Position numbers and translations under genes: made by a program
NCBI GenBank assembly: GCA_021773645.1
Contig: JAJFJU010000010.1
Coordinates: 186,001-250,000 of the forward strand
Origin: Gammaproteobacteria bacterium
Lineage (GTDB): Bacteria > Pseudomonadota > Gammaproteobacteria > HK1
Direction of reading: 5' to 3'
DNA length: 64,000 bases
Part shown: positions 1 through 8,682 of the stretch, one piece after another
Layout of the letters: each line of letters opens with the position of its first letter
Numbering within the stretch: the stretch's first letter is position 1
The notes under the pieces: model-generated
Told to the model about the DNA's origin: nothing
Databases searched by the model: none
The model's input: the letters and a program-made list of their open reading frames with translations, nothing else

Positions 1-332
1 GTGAGATAAACGAACACGGGCACTAAAAACATACTCAGTATGCGCAAGGCAACGAACTGCTCGGCGGTCAGCAGGTAGCTAACACCGGTGCGCATCAGCC
101 GTTTTTCAGTGCGCTCCATCATCTCGTAGGGCAGAAAGGAACAGAAGAAGAAGGAAATCACCTGGATCGCGGGCCACAGGATGCGTAGTTTCCACGACAG
201 CGGATCCATATAGGCGCGCTCGTCCTCGTCCACCATGGCGTAGAGGCGATCGAAAAAGACCAGCCCCAGGATCACGCTTAGCCCAGTACACGTGGCGATC
301 ACCTTCATCAGTAAGGAGGCGAATAGTTCCAT
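1..332 (-). CDS. tadC: TadC-like inner-membrane platform protein of the Flp/Tad pilus (partial)
   Basis: Only the first 110 codons are in the window; the gene runs off the left edge. The translation starts MELFASLLMKVIA, has a hydrophobic helix near residues 5-24, a charged DEDERAYMDP stretch near residues 31-40, and a second hydrophobic block beginning around residue 48. The ATG shares its A with the TGA of tadB (TGATG), so the two are translationally coupled. Size, position and the paired arrangement with TadB match TadC, the second type II secretion F-like platform protein. The F domain itself lies outside the window, so the call rests on context and N-terminal character. Confidence 0.75.
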   Translation of the reverse strand, partial: MELFASLLMKVIATCTGLSVILGLVFFDRLYAMVDEDERAYMDPLSWKLRILWPAIQVISFFFCSFLPYEMMERTEKRLMRTGVSYLLTAEQFVALRILSMFLVPVFVYL

Positions 333-1210
333 CAGACGTCGATACTCGTGATCTTGCTGATCATCAGATAGCCCATGGTTTCCATAACGGCCACCACCGC
401 CAGGACGCCCCAACCGACAGGCGTGGTCCACAGTTTGCTCATGGCCTCGGGCTCGAGGAAGTTCAGCAACACTCCCAGCAACAGCGGCAGGCCGGTCATG
501 ACGATACCCTGCAACTTGCCCTGTGCGGTCAGGCTGCCGATCTTACCTTCCATTGTGGACTTACGGCGCAGGGTCTCGCCCAGGGATTCCACCGTCTCCG
601 CCAGATTGCCGCCCACTTCGCGGTTGATACGCAAGGCGGTGACCACGAGACTGAAGTCGGGCAATGGCAGACGTGCCTCCATGTGGCGCATGGAATCATC
701 AAAGTCCACACCGATACGCTGTTCGCGCAGTAGTAATTCAAATTCCTGGGAGATAGGTGCGGGCTGTTCTTTGACCAGACCCTCGATGGCGATATTGAGA
801 CTGGCCCCGGCGCGCATTGCGCCTGCCACCATCATCAGGCCGTCGGGCAACTGACTTTCAAAGCGTTTCAGGCGCTTGTTCCGCAGGCTTTTGTAGGCGA
901 CCCCCGGCAGCACGATGAGCAGTATCATTACGCCCAGGCTAAGAGGAACATCACCACTGATGAGCCACAACAGGATGGGCAACACCACAATTGCTGCGCC
1001 GTTAATGAGGAACAGCCGGTTGGGGTCGATGAACAGGAACATATCCGCCATATTGGCGCTAGCGGTGGTAGTGAAGGTTTCCCGGTAGCGGTCCAGATGG
1101 CCTTGGCCCTTGAGCAGCAAGATCAGCCATAACAGGGTCGCGGCGAGAAATACCGAGACCACGGTGAGCAGAAACAGTGCGTTGCCGGCGAGATTGAGCA
1201 GGATTTGCAT
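332..1210 (-). CDS. tadB: TadB-like inner-membrane platform protein (T2SS F family)
   Basis: A 292-residue protein that would form the inner-membrane platform on which the pilus ATPase acts. Hydrophobic helices are visible near residues 7-28, 65-100 (two helices) and 235-285, with a cytoplasmic type II secretion F domain between them. That domain carries the conserved run GLMMVAGAMRAGAS near residues 125-138 and ALRINREVGGNLAETVESLGETLR around 190-213. It starts 4 bp after the ATPase gene and overlaps tadC by one base, as expected in a Tad operon. Length is normal for the family. Confidence 0.92.
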   Translation of the reverse strand: MQILLNLAGNALFLLTVVSVFLAATLLWLILLLKGQGHLDRYRETFTTTASANMADMFLFIDPNRLFLINGAAIVVLPILLWLISGDVPLSLGVMILLIVLPGVAYKSLRNKRLKRFESQLPDGLMMVAGAMRAGASLNIAIEGLVKEQPAPISQEFELLLREQRIGVDFDDSMRHMEARLPLPDFSLVVTALRINREVGGNLAETVESLGETLRRKSTMEGKIGSLTAQGKLQGIVMTGLPLLLGVLLNFLEPEAMSKLWTTPVGWGVLAVVAVMETMGYLMISKITSIDV

Positions 1211-1214
1211 GGGG

Positions 1215-2918
1215 CTAGTCGAAAATACTCATATCGACTTGAAGCCCGCGTTGCCGCAAGTCTTCATAGAACTCCGGCACCGTGCCGTTGGATAGGAATT
1301 GCCCCTTGATCCGGCCTTCGCCATCGAAACCCTCCTGCTGGTAATGGAAGATGTCCTGCATTTGGACGATGCCCCCCTCCACGCCGGTGATCTCGGTAAT
1401 ATTGACCACTCGTCGGCTGCCATCGGAGAAGCGTGTCTGCTGCACAATGAGGTCCACCGCGGAGGCTACCTGCTCGCGGATCGCTTGTACTGGAAGATCC
1501 ATGCCGGACATCATCACCATCACCTCAAGGCGTGAGATCAGGTCTCTTGGCGTGTTCGCATGGGCGGTGGTTAGAGAACCGTCGTGGCCGGTATTCATGG
1601 CCTGTAGCATATCCAAGGTCTCGCCACCGCGGCACTCGCCGACGACGATGCGGTCTGGGCGCATGCGCAGGCAGTTTTTCACCAGGTCGCGAATAAACAC
1701 GGCACCCTTGCCCTCGAGGTTGGGCGGCCGTGCTTCCAGGCTTACCAGGTGGGGCTGAGCCAGTTTCAACTCTGCCGCATCTTCTACGGTTACGATGCGT
1801 TCGGTGGAGGGAATGAAGTTGGAAAGCACATTGAGCAGCGTGGTTTTGCCGCTGCCGGTACCTCCCGAGATGATGATGTTCATGCGCTGTTCCACCGCCA
1901 TCTTGAGGAAGGTCGCCATGGCCTGATTCAACGCCCCAAAGCCAATCAGATCCTCATCGGTGAGCTTCTGCTTGGCAAACTTTCGGATAGTGAGGCAGGG
2001 GCCGCGCAGCGCCAGCGGTGGAATGATGGCATTCACCCGGGAGCCATCACGCAGGCGGGCATCGACCATCGGTGAGCTTTCATCGATGCGCCGCCCTAGT
2101 GGCGAGACGATGCGCTCGATAGCCGACATCACCGCGTCATCACTGGAAAATGTAATGTCGGAGAGGGTCAGGCGTCCGGCGCGCTCGACGTATATCTCGT
2201 CGAACTTATTGACCATGATTTCGGTAACTTCTTCATCGTCGATGAGCTCCTCCAGTGGACCAAGACCTACGGCTTCGTTGAGTACCTGTAGGGCCAGTTT
2301 CTGTCGGTTCACGTCGGCCGGTAGCTTGGCCTCCATGGCCTTGAGAATTCCCTTGATCATGCCTTCTACGTGGCTGCGCAGAGCATCTTCATCCATGCTG
2401 CTGATGTCGGTGCGACGTAGATCCATTGCCGTGAGCAATTCCTCGTGAACACGGTTGCGCCACTTGAATTTTTCATCGTGTTGCAGGCGGACGATGGTCT
2501 TGCTGTGTTCTTCAGAATCCTTTAGTACGGCATGGTGGGCTACACCAAACATGGTTTGTAGCGGGTCGAAGCCTTGTTCTTCCTCGTCTTCATCCTCATC
2601 GATATTCACATTTTCATCGTCTTTCACTGCCATGCCCGCAGTGATGCGATAGCTACCGATGGTGATGATATCCGAGGTGTGGAGGGGGCCGTAGCGCTCT
2701 ATTTCATCGCCGTTGACCAAAGTTCGGCCATTGCCACTCTGATCTTCAACAAATAGCCCCTCAGGGGTACGGTGAATTTCCGCGTGGTGTGGCGCGATTT
2801 TCCAGCCGCGTAGCTTTACCAGATTATCGCGGGCCTTGCCCAGCGAACACTCGTTGGCGGTACAGTGGATGCTCTGAAGCTGCTCACCCTTATCGCTATT
2901 GACGATGATATCAAACAT
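1215..2918 (-). CDS. cpaF: FHA-domain / CpaF (TadA) pilus assembly ATPase fusion
   Basis: A 567-residue secretion ATPase (CpaF/TadA family, GspE superfamily) powering Flp pilus assembly. It carries an extra N-terminal forkhead-associated domain at about residues 1-100, with the typical [18 protein letters not shown] strand-turn and [11 protein letters not shown] region. An acidic linker (DEDEDEEE) follows. The ATPase has Walker [10 protein letters not shown] near residues 351-359 and the [14 protein letters not shown] Walker B/Asp box near 417-430. FHA domains bind phosphothreonine, so the fusion may tie assembly to Ser/Thr phosphorylation; that is inference. It starts 9 bp after the secretin gene. 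The ATPase is unrelated to the tRNA deaminase TadA encoded at 30763. Confidence 0.93.
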   Translation of the reverse strand: MFDIIVNSDKGEQLQSIHCTANECSLGKARDNLVKLRGWKIAPHHAEIHRTPEGLFVEDQSGNGRTLVNGDEIERYGPLHTSDIITIGSYRITAGMAVKDDENVNIDEDEDEEEQGFDPLQTMFGVAHHAVLKDSEEHSKTIVRLQHDEKFKWRNRVHEELLTAMDLRRTDISSMDEDALRSHVEGMIKGILKAMEAKLPADVNRQKLALQVLNEAVGLGPLEELIDDEEVTEIMVNKFDEIYVERAGRLTLSDITFSSDDAVMSAIERIVSPLGRRIDESSPMVDARLRDGSRVNAIIPPLALRGPCLTIRKFAKQKLTDEDLIGFGALNQAMATFLKMAVEQRMNIIISGGTGSGKTTLLNVLSNFIPSTERIVTVEDAAELKLAQPHLVSLEARPPNLEGKGAVFIRDLVKNCLRMRPDRIVVGECRGGETLDMLQAMNTGHDGSLTTAHANTPRDLISRLEVMVMMSGMDLPVQAIREQVASAVDLIVQQTRFSDGSRRVVNITEITGVEGGIVQMQDIFHYQQEGFDGEGRIKGQFLSNGTVPEFYEDLRQRGLQVDMSIFD

Positions 2919-2927
2919 GGGAAATAC

Positions 2928-4238
2928 CTAGTCGAGAATTTTCAGGCCGGGTTCTTTAACCGCTTTCCGGAACTCCTCCAGATTGGATTTATTCCGTTCC
3001 AGATAGGCTTTATTGAGCGGTGCACTGGCATCATGGATGGTGGGGGACACGAAGATCACCAACTCGCTTTTGTTATCGCGGTATTCCTTGGAACGGAATA
3101 GTGCACCTAGCACCGGCAGGTCCCCGAGGAATTTAAGCCGATCCACGGACTTGGAGGTCTGTTGGTCCACGAGTCCGGAAAGTACCAGCGTTTCGCCCGG
3201 GCGAACGCTGATATCGGCAGTGGTTTTACGGGTACGGAAGCCGGGGATGCCCTGTACCGCATTGGCCGGGTCAATGGTGCTGACCTCGGTGGAGACATTG
3301 GCTTGGATATTGTCGTTCTGGTCAATCTCCGGCTTGATGGTCAGGGTGATGCCGAATTCCTTGAACTCCACATTGCTTGATCCGAGGCTGTTGGTCACCG
3401 GTAAGGGTATCTCGCCTCCGGCCAGGAACTGGGCCTCACCACCACTGCGTGCCACCAGTCGGGGAGAGGCGAGGATCAGGGCGTTGCCCGAATTGATCGC
3501 AAAGTTGATACGTGAGCTGATCTCGGTAGCGATACCAAAGAAGCCCTGGGGGCTGCTTTCCCGTATCGGCAGGCCTGAGAATGAGGGGGTGGGCGGAGTG
3601 ACCCGAAAGAAGTCATTGTTGATCGCGTCAAAGGAGAAGGCCGCAGCCGGGCCGCTGATGGGGTTGTCCCAGCGGATACCCAGAGTTTCCAGATAGTTAC
3701 GGTTGAATTCAGTGATCTTGATATTCATCAATACCATTTTGTGATTGGGCAGATTCAGGGCTTCCTTGCGGGTCAGGTCCATGATTTCTGTGTAGACACC
3801 TTGCACGGTCTTGAGCACTGCCTGATAGCTTTTATCAATGCGTCCCGAGAGAATGATGCGTTCTCCGATCACACGTACCTGCAATCCGGAGATATCGGAA
3901 AGCAACTGACGGACTTCCATGGAACGTGCGTCGATACTTCCCAGGCGCTTGATTTCCTTAACGTTTGCGGTGTCTATCTGCACCGTCATATCGGTTTCCC
4001 GGCCGTTCTTGTACCAGATGTGCAGGGTGGTCACCCCTTCCTGTTCGGCAATCAGGATCAGCTGCCCGTTTTTCAGCAGTGAGGTACTGAGCATGCCACC
4101 TTTACCTACGGCAACCCGCTCCACCTTCCCAACCTTGAGGATCTTGATCTCACCCACATTGAGCTCGATCACTTGTCCCGCCATACACACGCTAAAGGCG
4201 AAGCTGAGGCATAGTCCCAGTACGAGTTTTCTCATCAT
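2928..4238 (-). CDS. cpaC: CpaC/RcpA outer-membrane secretin of the Flp/Tad pilus
   Basis: Outer-membrane secretin ring for the pilus. The start at 4238 is chosen because AAAGGA lies 6 nt upstream and the protein then begins MMRKLVLGLCLSFAFSVCMAG, a clean signal peptide. An in-frame ATG 28 codons upstream would put charged residues ahead of it. After processing come the pilus-secretin N domain (VIELNVGEIKILKVGKVERVAVG), a BON-like region (LSDISGLQVRVIGERIILSG) and the secretin domain with GGEIPLPV near residue 280 and LSGLVDQQ near 360. About 436 residues, normal for CpaC. It lies 25 bp after the small repeat protein and before the ATPase. Confidence 0.92.
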   Translation of the reverse strand: MMRKLVLGLCLSFAFSVCMAGQVIELNVGEIKILKVGKVERVAVGKGGMLSTSLLKNGQLILIAEQEGVTTLHIWYKNGRETDMTVQIDTANVKEIKRLGSIDARSMEVRQLLSDISGLQVRVIGERIILSGRIDKSYQAVLKTVQGVYTEIMDLTRKEALNLPNHKMVLMNIKITEFNRNYLETLGIRWDNPISGPAAAFSFDAINNDFFRVTPPTPSFSGLPIRESSPQGFFGIATEISSRINFAINSGNALILASPRLVARSGGEAQFLAGGEIPLPVTNSLGSSNVEFKEFGITLTIKPEIDQNDNIQANVSTEVSTIDPANAVQGIPGFRTRKTTADISVRPGETLVLSGLVDQQTSKSVDRLKFLGDLPVLGALFRSKEYRDNKSELVIFVSPTIHDASAPLNKAYLERNKSNLEEFRKAVKEPGLKILD

Positions 4239-4263
4239 GCGTGTTCCTTTACGTTCAATATCG

Positions 4264-4737
4264 TCAATTTCGGATCGGTAGTGTGGTGCGCCGGGTAATG
4301 CCATCTTCACTCTGTCCGCCAATAATCATTTCAATCCCGGGTCCCTTGTAATCGGAACTGATCGCGGTCGGCTCTGTTGCACCACCCGGTGCCACGGATT
4401 GTGTTCCATTTTTGGCTATGCCCGGAATGGGAACTGTGGGCACGCCATTCCCGCCGCGTCGGGTCGGCATCTCACGCTGTCGTAAGGCGGTGCCGTCACG
4501 GGCCCGTAGTTTGCCCGAGCTGTCCACGCGCAACTCGTCGCGGGAATAAATCCGGCCGTTGGCTCCCACCACTTGGTCCCCCTGGGTTCCTGACACCTCT
4601 AGCCCCTCGGCAACCACCTCACCGCGGGTGTTGACCGCGTGGCCGTAGGGCATGATGTACACCGGTTCCGCTGCAGACACCGGCAGGGCAGAGACCGCGA
4701 GTACTAGGGAGCAGAAGCTTTCCGTACGGATGTTCAC
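4264..4737 (-). CDS. Small secreted Tad-locus protein related to the CpaB repeat tail
   Basis: A 157-residue protein with an N-terminal signal peptide (about residues 1-22, ending VSAAEP). I recognise no named family. Its body reads like a miniature of the neighbouring CpaB tail: NTRGEVV near residue 36, QVVGANGRIYSRDEL near 54-68, SSGKLRARDG near 72-82, and a C-terminal IIGGQSEDGITRRTTLPI from residue 138. CpaB has QVVIGANGSVMTKAQL and ends IIGGASEDGVAKVSQLPVG. It sits 5 bp after cpaB and 25 bp before cpaC, so it is probably made with the periplasmic and secretin parts. A role as an accessory or plug partner of CpaB is inference. Confidence 0.7.
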   Translation of the reverse strand: MNIRTESFCSLVLAVSALPVSAAEPVYIMPYGHAVNTRGEVVAEGLEVSGTQGDQVVGANGRIYSRDELRVDSSGKLRARDGTALRQREMPTRRGGNGVPTVPIPGIAKNGTQSVAPGGATEPTAISSDYKGPGIEMIIGGQSEDGITRRTTLPIRN

Positions 4738-4742
4738 TCCTA

Positions 4743-6446
4743 CTATTTTCCTACCGGCAACTGACTCACCTTGGCAACACCATCCTCACTCGCTCCGCCA
4801 ATGATGAGATCGACGACGCGGGTGCGGGGTCGACCAATGCCAGCGACGCGGGTTGGTGGCCGCCCCAGCGCATTTCCCAGGGCATCACTGGAAACCACGT
4901 TGCCATCCTTGTCCACCACTTGACCCTTGTCATTGAGCTTGAGACCGGCGGCGGCGAGCTGCTGTTTTGTTACTATCGTGCCATCCGCGGCAACTACAAT
5001 CTCGTCCGCCGAGACCACATTGCCATTGGCATCGACGATCTCGCCATTTTCGTTAACCGAGAGCCCAGCGGCGGCCAGTTGTGCTTTAGTCATCACCGAA
5101 CCGTTGGCACCAATGACCACCTGGTCCGCTGAGACCACATTCCCGCTGGCATCGACGATCTCACCGTTGGCATTGACCGAGAGACCGGCGGCAGCCAGTT
5201 GTTCCCGGGTCATGACCGAGCCGTCAGCGGCCACCACCAGTTGATCACTGTCGACGACCTTGCCGTTGGCATCCACCAGCTGTCCCTGAGCGTTTACCGA
5301 GAGGCCGGCGGCAGCGAGTTGCTCACGGGTCATTACCGTACCGTCGGCGGCTATCACCAGGCTGGCGGGATCAACCACGTTGCCATCCTTGTCCACCAAC
5401 TCGCCGTTGGCGTTTACGCTAAGCCCGGCGGCGGCCAGCTGCTCCTTGTTGAGAATGGCCTTGCCCTCGGCGTTGACCAGATTGCCGTTGGCATCCACGC
5501 CGCTTGCTACCGAAGCGGCCGCTTGGCGCAGCTTCTCGTCACGGGCCATCTTGCGGGCGTTATCGAACAGGTCCCGCGGTGACACCGTAGTGAAATCAGC
5601 ACCGCTTTTGTCCTTGCGGTTGCGCAGCAGGGCGAGGAGTTCGCCCTTGTCCTGGGCGGTGGTCAGGAGTGCCGCCTGACGCGGCGTCACCTTGAGAGTA
5701 ACCGAGGTAAAGTTTCCCTCGCGCCGTCGCTGGGGCTGGCGCAGATTGTCCAGGGTTTCGCTGTAGTCATCCTTGCCGGCGGCAAGTACCCGAACACTCT
5801 GTACCACCGGCAGGATGACGTCGGATGGGGCTGCGAGCGCTAGCACCTCTTCGGCAATTCCGGAGGCCTGGTTCAGTAGTTCAGGGGGGAGTGAATCCGC
5901 CAGTCCCGCCGGCAGAGTCTGACTCAGGCCCGCGGTAACTGCCTTGGGGCTGAAGCCGGATGCGCGGAACGGAATGTTGACGTAGATATCGATGAGATTG
6001 CCCGGACGGATATGGCCGGCGACGGAATTCACCTCGTCTACGGTGACCGTCAGAGCACGATGGCCCGCAGGAATGATGTCGGAGAAATCCACCGGGAAAT
6101 CCTCATCCATGAAACTGCGGAGCAGGGTCTTGCCGGTTTCCAGGTTCTCCACCAGTGCACGCCCGAGAAAGTGCTCGAAATCACCGGGACGCACCACGTC
6201 ACTGTGGACATAGTTTTCTGGGACCTTGCGTACCGCAAAGCCGTCCAGTGAAATGATGCTGCCCTTGGGCAGATCTTGCTTCGCCACCACCACTGAAACA
6301 TTACGAACCTCGGGGCCTTTCAAGCTGGCGAGGATGGCTGCCTCCCGGCTTTTTAGATAGAGCACTGACAACAGCGCGGCGGCAACGCCAAAACCGATTG
6401 CACCGATGAGCAGGGGCCAGGTTTTCTTATCCTTTTTTTTCGCCAT
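4743..6446 (-). CDS. cpaB: CpaB/RcpC pilus assembly protein with a long repeat tail
   Basis: Periplasmic Flp pilus assembly protein. It has one N-terminal membrane segment (about residues 8-28, LLIGAIGFGVAAALLSVLYL), a SAF/CpaB domain from about residue 45 (VSVVVAKQDLPKGSIISLDGFAVRKVPENYV) and an RcpC-type domain with HRALTVTVDEVNSVAGHIRPGNLIDI near 127-154. At 567 residues it is roughly twice a usual CpaB (about 250-300). The excess is a tail after residue 310 with four exact-length 40-residue repeats (337-496) plus degenerate flanking copies, ending in IIGGASEDG. The tail is rich in NG and DG turns. It is followed 5 bp later by the small protein that shares its motifs. Confidence 0.9.
   Translation of the reverse strand: MAKKKDKKTWPLLIGAIGFGVAAALLSVLYLKSREAAILASLKGPEVRNVSVVVAKQDLPKGSIISLDGFAVRKVPENYVHSDVVRPGDFEHFLGRALVENLETGKTLLRSFMDEDFPVDFSDIIPAGHRALTVTVDEVNSVAGHIRPGNLIDIYVNIPFRASGFSPKAVTAGLSQTLPAGLADSLPPELLNQASGIAEEVLALAAPSDVILPVVQSVRVLAAGKDDYSETLDNLRQPQRRREGNFTSVTLKVTPRQAALLTTAQDKGELLALLRNRKDKSGADFTTVSPRDLFDNARKMARDEKLRQAAASVASGVDANGNLVNAEGKAILNKEQLAAAGLSVNANGELVDKDGNVVDPASLVIAADGTVMTREQLAAAGLSVNAQGQLVDANGKVVDSDQLVVAADGSVMTREQLAAAGLSVNANGEIVDASGNVVSADQVVIGANGSVMTKAQLAAAGLSVNENGEIVDANGNVVSADEIVVAADGTIVTKQQLAAAGLKLNDKGQVVDKDGNVVSSDALGNALGRPPTRVAGIGRPRTRVVDLIIGGASEDGVAKVSQLPVGK
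4959..5438 (-). repeat. Four tandem 120-bp (40-residue) coding repeats in cpaB
   Basis: Four in-frame units of exactly 120 bp encode residues 337-376, 377-416, 417-456 and 457-496 of CpaB. Each starts LAAAGLSVN, has an NGEIVDANGNVV-like middle and ends VxAADGTVMTREQ. A degenerate unit precedes the array (DANGNLVNAEGKAILNKEQ) and another follows it (LAAAGLKLNDKGQVVDKDG). Fixed spacing with many silent differences indicates an old tandem expansion under selection for protein sequence. The coordinates are those of the four complete units. Confidence 0.9.
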
Positions 6447-6520
6447 ATCGAGTCTTCCGCTTGATGGTTTGGTTAGGGGCTTGGCAACAACCCTGTCTTT
6501 TTAATCCGGCAATGTTTTCG

Positions 6521-6895
6521 CTAGAAAAGTGACACTGCTCCGTCCAGCAGGTCCCCGGGGCCACTCGGCAACAAGTCGTCCGGGAAATCCTCCAGTGTCG
6601 GAAACTGACTGAAAATCGGCTTTTGCAATTCTGCGATTACCTGACCGGGATCCAGCTTTCCTCCCAGGACATCCGGATCGTTCAGATAGTCGTACAGGGT
6701 GTCGTGGTCGGGATATTCCGACAGCGAGACGGCGTAGGAATAACCTTCGAAATTGGACTTGATGACATCCAGCAAATCTTTGGTAACGTCGCCACCCGGT
6801 CCAGTGGTGAGGACCATCACGCCAAACACCAGCACAATGGTGTATTCCACCATGGACTGGCCCTGTTGTCTGGCGATTCTCCACGAATGCTTCAT
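6521..6895 (-). CDS. Small pseudopilin-like (TadE/Flp-type) protein
   Basis: A 124-residue protein with a short basic N-terminus, then GQSMVEYTIVLVFGVMVLTT, which looks like a class III prepilin signal (cleavage after Gly before QSMVEY) followed by a short hydrophobic stretch. The rest is acidic and proline-rich (LEDFPDDLLPSGPGDLLDG) and lacks Cys. It is longer than a normal Flp subunit and shorter than TadE. It is probably a minor pilin or pseudopilin processed by a TadV-type peptidase, which is not in this window. It sits between the secreted protein and cpaB in the operon. Confidence 0.7.
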   Translation of the reverse strand: MKHSWRIARQQGQSMVEYTIVLVFGVMVLTTGPGGDVTKDLLDVIKSNFEGYSYAVSLSEYPDHDTLYDYLNDPDVLGGKLDPGQVIAELQKPIFSQFPTLEDFPDDLLPSGPGDLLDGAVSLF

Positions 6896-6907
6896 CCCAT
6901 CTCCCCG

Positions 6908-7621
6908 TTACAGGATATCCCGCGCCACCGCATTGATCACCACTCGTGTCTGCTGATGGTCGCCCATGATCATGATGCGCACTTGTCGCAGCCTGCGCTT
7001 GAAGGCCAGCATGTGCATGGAGGCACCGTCTAGCGAGCGCTCTATGTCCAGGGTCCAGCCATCATTGAGATAGTGGTTGCGGTAGAAGTTGATGTTGCTG
7101 CTCAGCGAATGACGGTTGGCAATGAGCACGGTACGACCCTTTTGTCCTGGGTCCCGGGTCTTGACGTCATTCATCACTCGGCTGCCACGCATGCTCGGGA
7201 CATTCTCGCCCATGGCCGGCAGATCCTTTGGATTAGGCAGCTTGCTACGTGCTAGGTATCCCCAGGAGCCGCCCCGATCTGCTTTTTGTACCTGCATGGT
7301 CATCAGGTAGCCGTCCTCCACCCGGGTAAGCAGTAGCCACGGCTTCATGGCATCGGTTTCGGTGAAGCCTGGGCCACCTTTTTCACCCTTTGCCCAGGTA
7401 CGTCGATAGAATTTTCTGACTTCCTTTACCGACTGACGACTATAGAAGGCACGCACCTCCGAAGGGATGCCGTTGATTTCCATATCACGGGATACCCACT
7501 CCACCCGCGCTTCTGGCGGGGATGGAAAGTCCGGTGCCCGGGCCGCCAGAGCGGCCATGGCGCAGGTGCTTAGCAGCAAGGCAGCAAACAGCCGCAACAA
7601 TGATTCGGTACTACGGATCAC
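6908..7621 (-). CDS. Secreted protein of the Tad locus, unknown function
   Basis: A 237-residue protein beginning with GTG whose TGA-overlapping GTGA joins it to the TadE-like gene upstream. It has a signal peptide (LLRLFAALLLSTCAMAALAARAP, residues about 8-30) and no other clear membrane segment. The mature part has no motif I recognise; it is basic and rich in aromatic residues (KFYRRTWAKGEKGG near residues 70-83, NINFYRNHYLNDGWTLDIER near 175-194). Strict coupling in the operon implies an accessory periplasmic role in pilus assembly. That is inference only. Confidence 0.65.
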   Translation of the reverse strand: MIRSTESLLRLFAALLLSTCAMAALAARAPDFPSPPEARVEWVSRDMEINGIPSEVRAFYSRQSVKEVRKFYRRTWAKGEKGGPGFTETDAMKPWLLLTRVEDGYLMTMQVQKADRGGSWGYLARSKLPNPKDLPAMGENVPSMRGSRVMNDVKTRDPGQKGRTVLIANRHSLSSNINFYRNHYLNDGWTLDIERSLDGASMHMLAFKRRLRQVRIMIMGDHQQTRVVINAVARDIL

Positions 7622-8682
7622 GGGATACAGTCCTTAGGGGGTGGCGGGACGTTGGGTTCGAAGACGCAGATGCCAGCATCATCGCACGTATGGGTGCCGC
7701 CTTCCGAGAGCCGGTCTGGATGGACTGCGTCGATATCAATATGGCCGAGCCACAGGCTGCCCTTATCGTCAGGGAAATCCGGATTACCGAAAGGAGGTAG
7801 TGCTGGAATGCTCGGATGGCAACGGCGCAGCTCTGGCGCCAGGATAGCGATGACATCCCACACCTGGGCGAGGCCGGGCAGGGTGAGGAGTTCCTTGAGC
7901 ATCACCGAGGGCACGGTGCCACCCGCCTGATTATAGGTGTGCTTTACACCCCCCGCATTCCAGCCATCGGTGAGCACACCAGCGCTGGCGGTGAATATCA
8001 GATTGTTGGGAAAAAACGGCTGGGCATCGCCATAGAGGGTTTTGGTGTTGATAAAGGCGGGCGAGGTGGCCACCGGAACCGCCACTGTCGCCTTGGCGTA
8101 GCCATCGGTATTGATGGCGCTAAAACCCACGTTGCTGCCCAAAAACTGGAGCAGACTGCCGATGGCACTGAAGGCGAAATCCAGCACATCAAGCATGATA
8201 TTCAACACATCACCGATGATCGGCACCGTAGGCGTTGGTGCCGCGGTATTAAGAGAGGCACCGGCAGCCTCGCTTCCGTCGTAAAGCGGTAGGCCTCGAT
8301 GGTCGTGCCAGAACTGGTTTTTCACATCGCTTTGCCAGCCCACGCCGCCGTCACTGGCGGTAATTTCCAGGGTGTTTTTTTCGCTGAAATCACTGAAGAA
8401 GCGCCTGCGGGCCTCTTTGCGCGTGGCGATGGCTGATTTTATCGGTGTCGCGCTGACGGCATTGAAATTATCAAGAATGTCGTTGTTATCCGCGTCGTTG
8501 TACCAGACGGTATATTCCCAGGCCTGGTAGCGGGCTGCCTGGATGGTGGCATGCTTGATGTCGATATATTTTGCCAACAGTGGAATGCCGAGAAATAGGG
8601 GAATAAGTACAAAGGTGGCGCAGATTAGGAATTCAGTCATGGCCTGACCCGGCACCGGGCAAGATCCGATGCCACGATCCAT
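7618..8682 (-). CDS. tadE: TadE-like pseudopilin, large variant
   Basis: The start is taken at the ATG at 8682, which overlaps the TGA of the upstream gene as TGATG; a GTG one codon earlier is possible. The N-terminus has PGQAMTEFLICATFVLIPLFLG, a TadE-type processing site and hydrophobic helix at about residues 11-37. The following KYIDIKHATIQAARYQAWEYTVW is typical of TadE/TadG-like proteins. The long C-terminal part (about 300 residues) has a hydrophobic mid-section and Cys residues near the end (CHPSIP, CDDAGICVFEP, DCIP) that may form disulfides. It is about twice the usual TadE length. Confidence 0.75.
   Translation of the reverse strand: MDRGIGSCPVPGQAMTEFLICATFVLIPLFLGIPLLAKYIDIKHATIQAARYQAWEYTVWYNDADNNDILDNFNAVSATPIKSAIATRKEARRRFFSDFSEKNTLEITASDGGVGWQSDVKNQFWHDHRGLPLYDGSEAAGASLNTAAPTPTVPIIGDVLNIMLDVLDFAFSAIGSLLQFLGSNVGFSAINTDGYAKATVAVPVATSPAFINTKTLYGDAQPFFPNNLIFTASAGVLTDGWNAGGVKHTYNQAGGTVPSVMLKELLTLPGLAQVWDVIAILAPELRRCHPSIPALPPFGNPDFPDDKGSLWLGHIDIDAVHPDRLSEGGTHTCDDAGICVFEPNVPPPPKDCIP

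Noticed and set aside
1215-1760. Plus-strand open frames opposite the CpaF gene
   Set aside because: They lie opposite conserved ATPase motifs and have no ribosome binding site or family resemblance.
4870-5470. Long plus-strand open frames across the cpaB repeats
   Set aside because: They are antisense shadows of the repeat region. The minus strand carries the conserved CpaB domain and a consistent 40-residue period.
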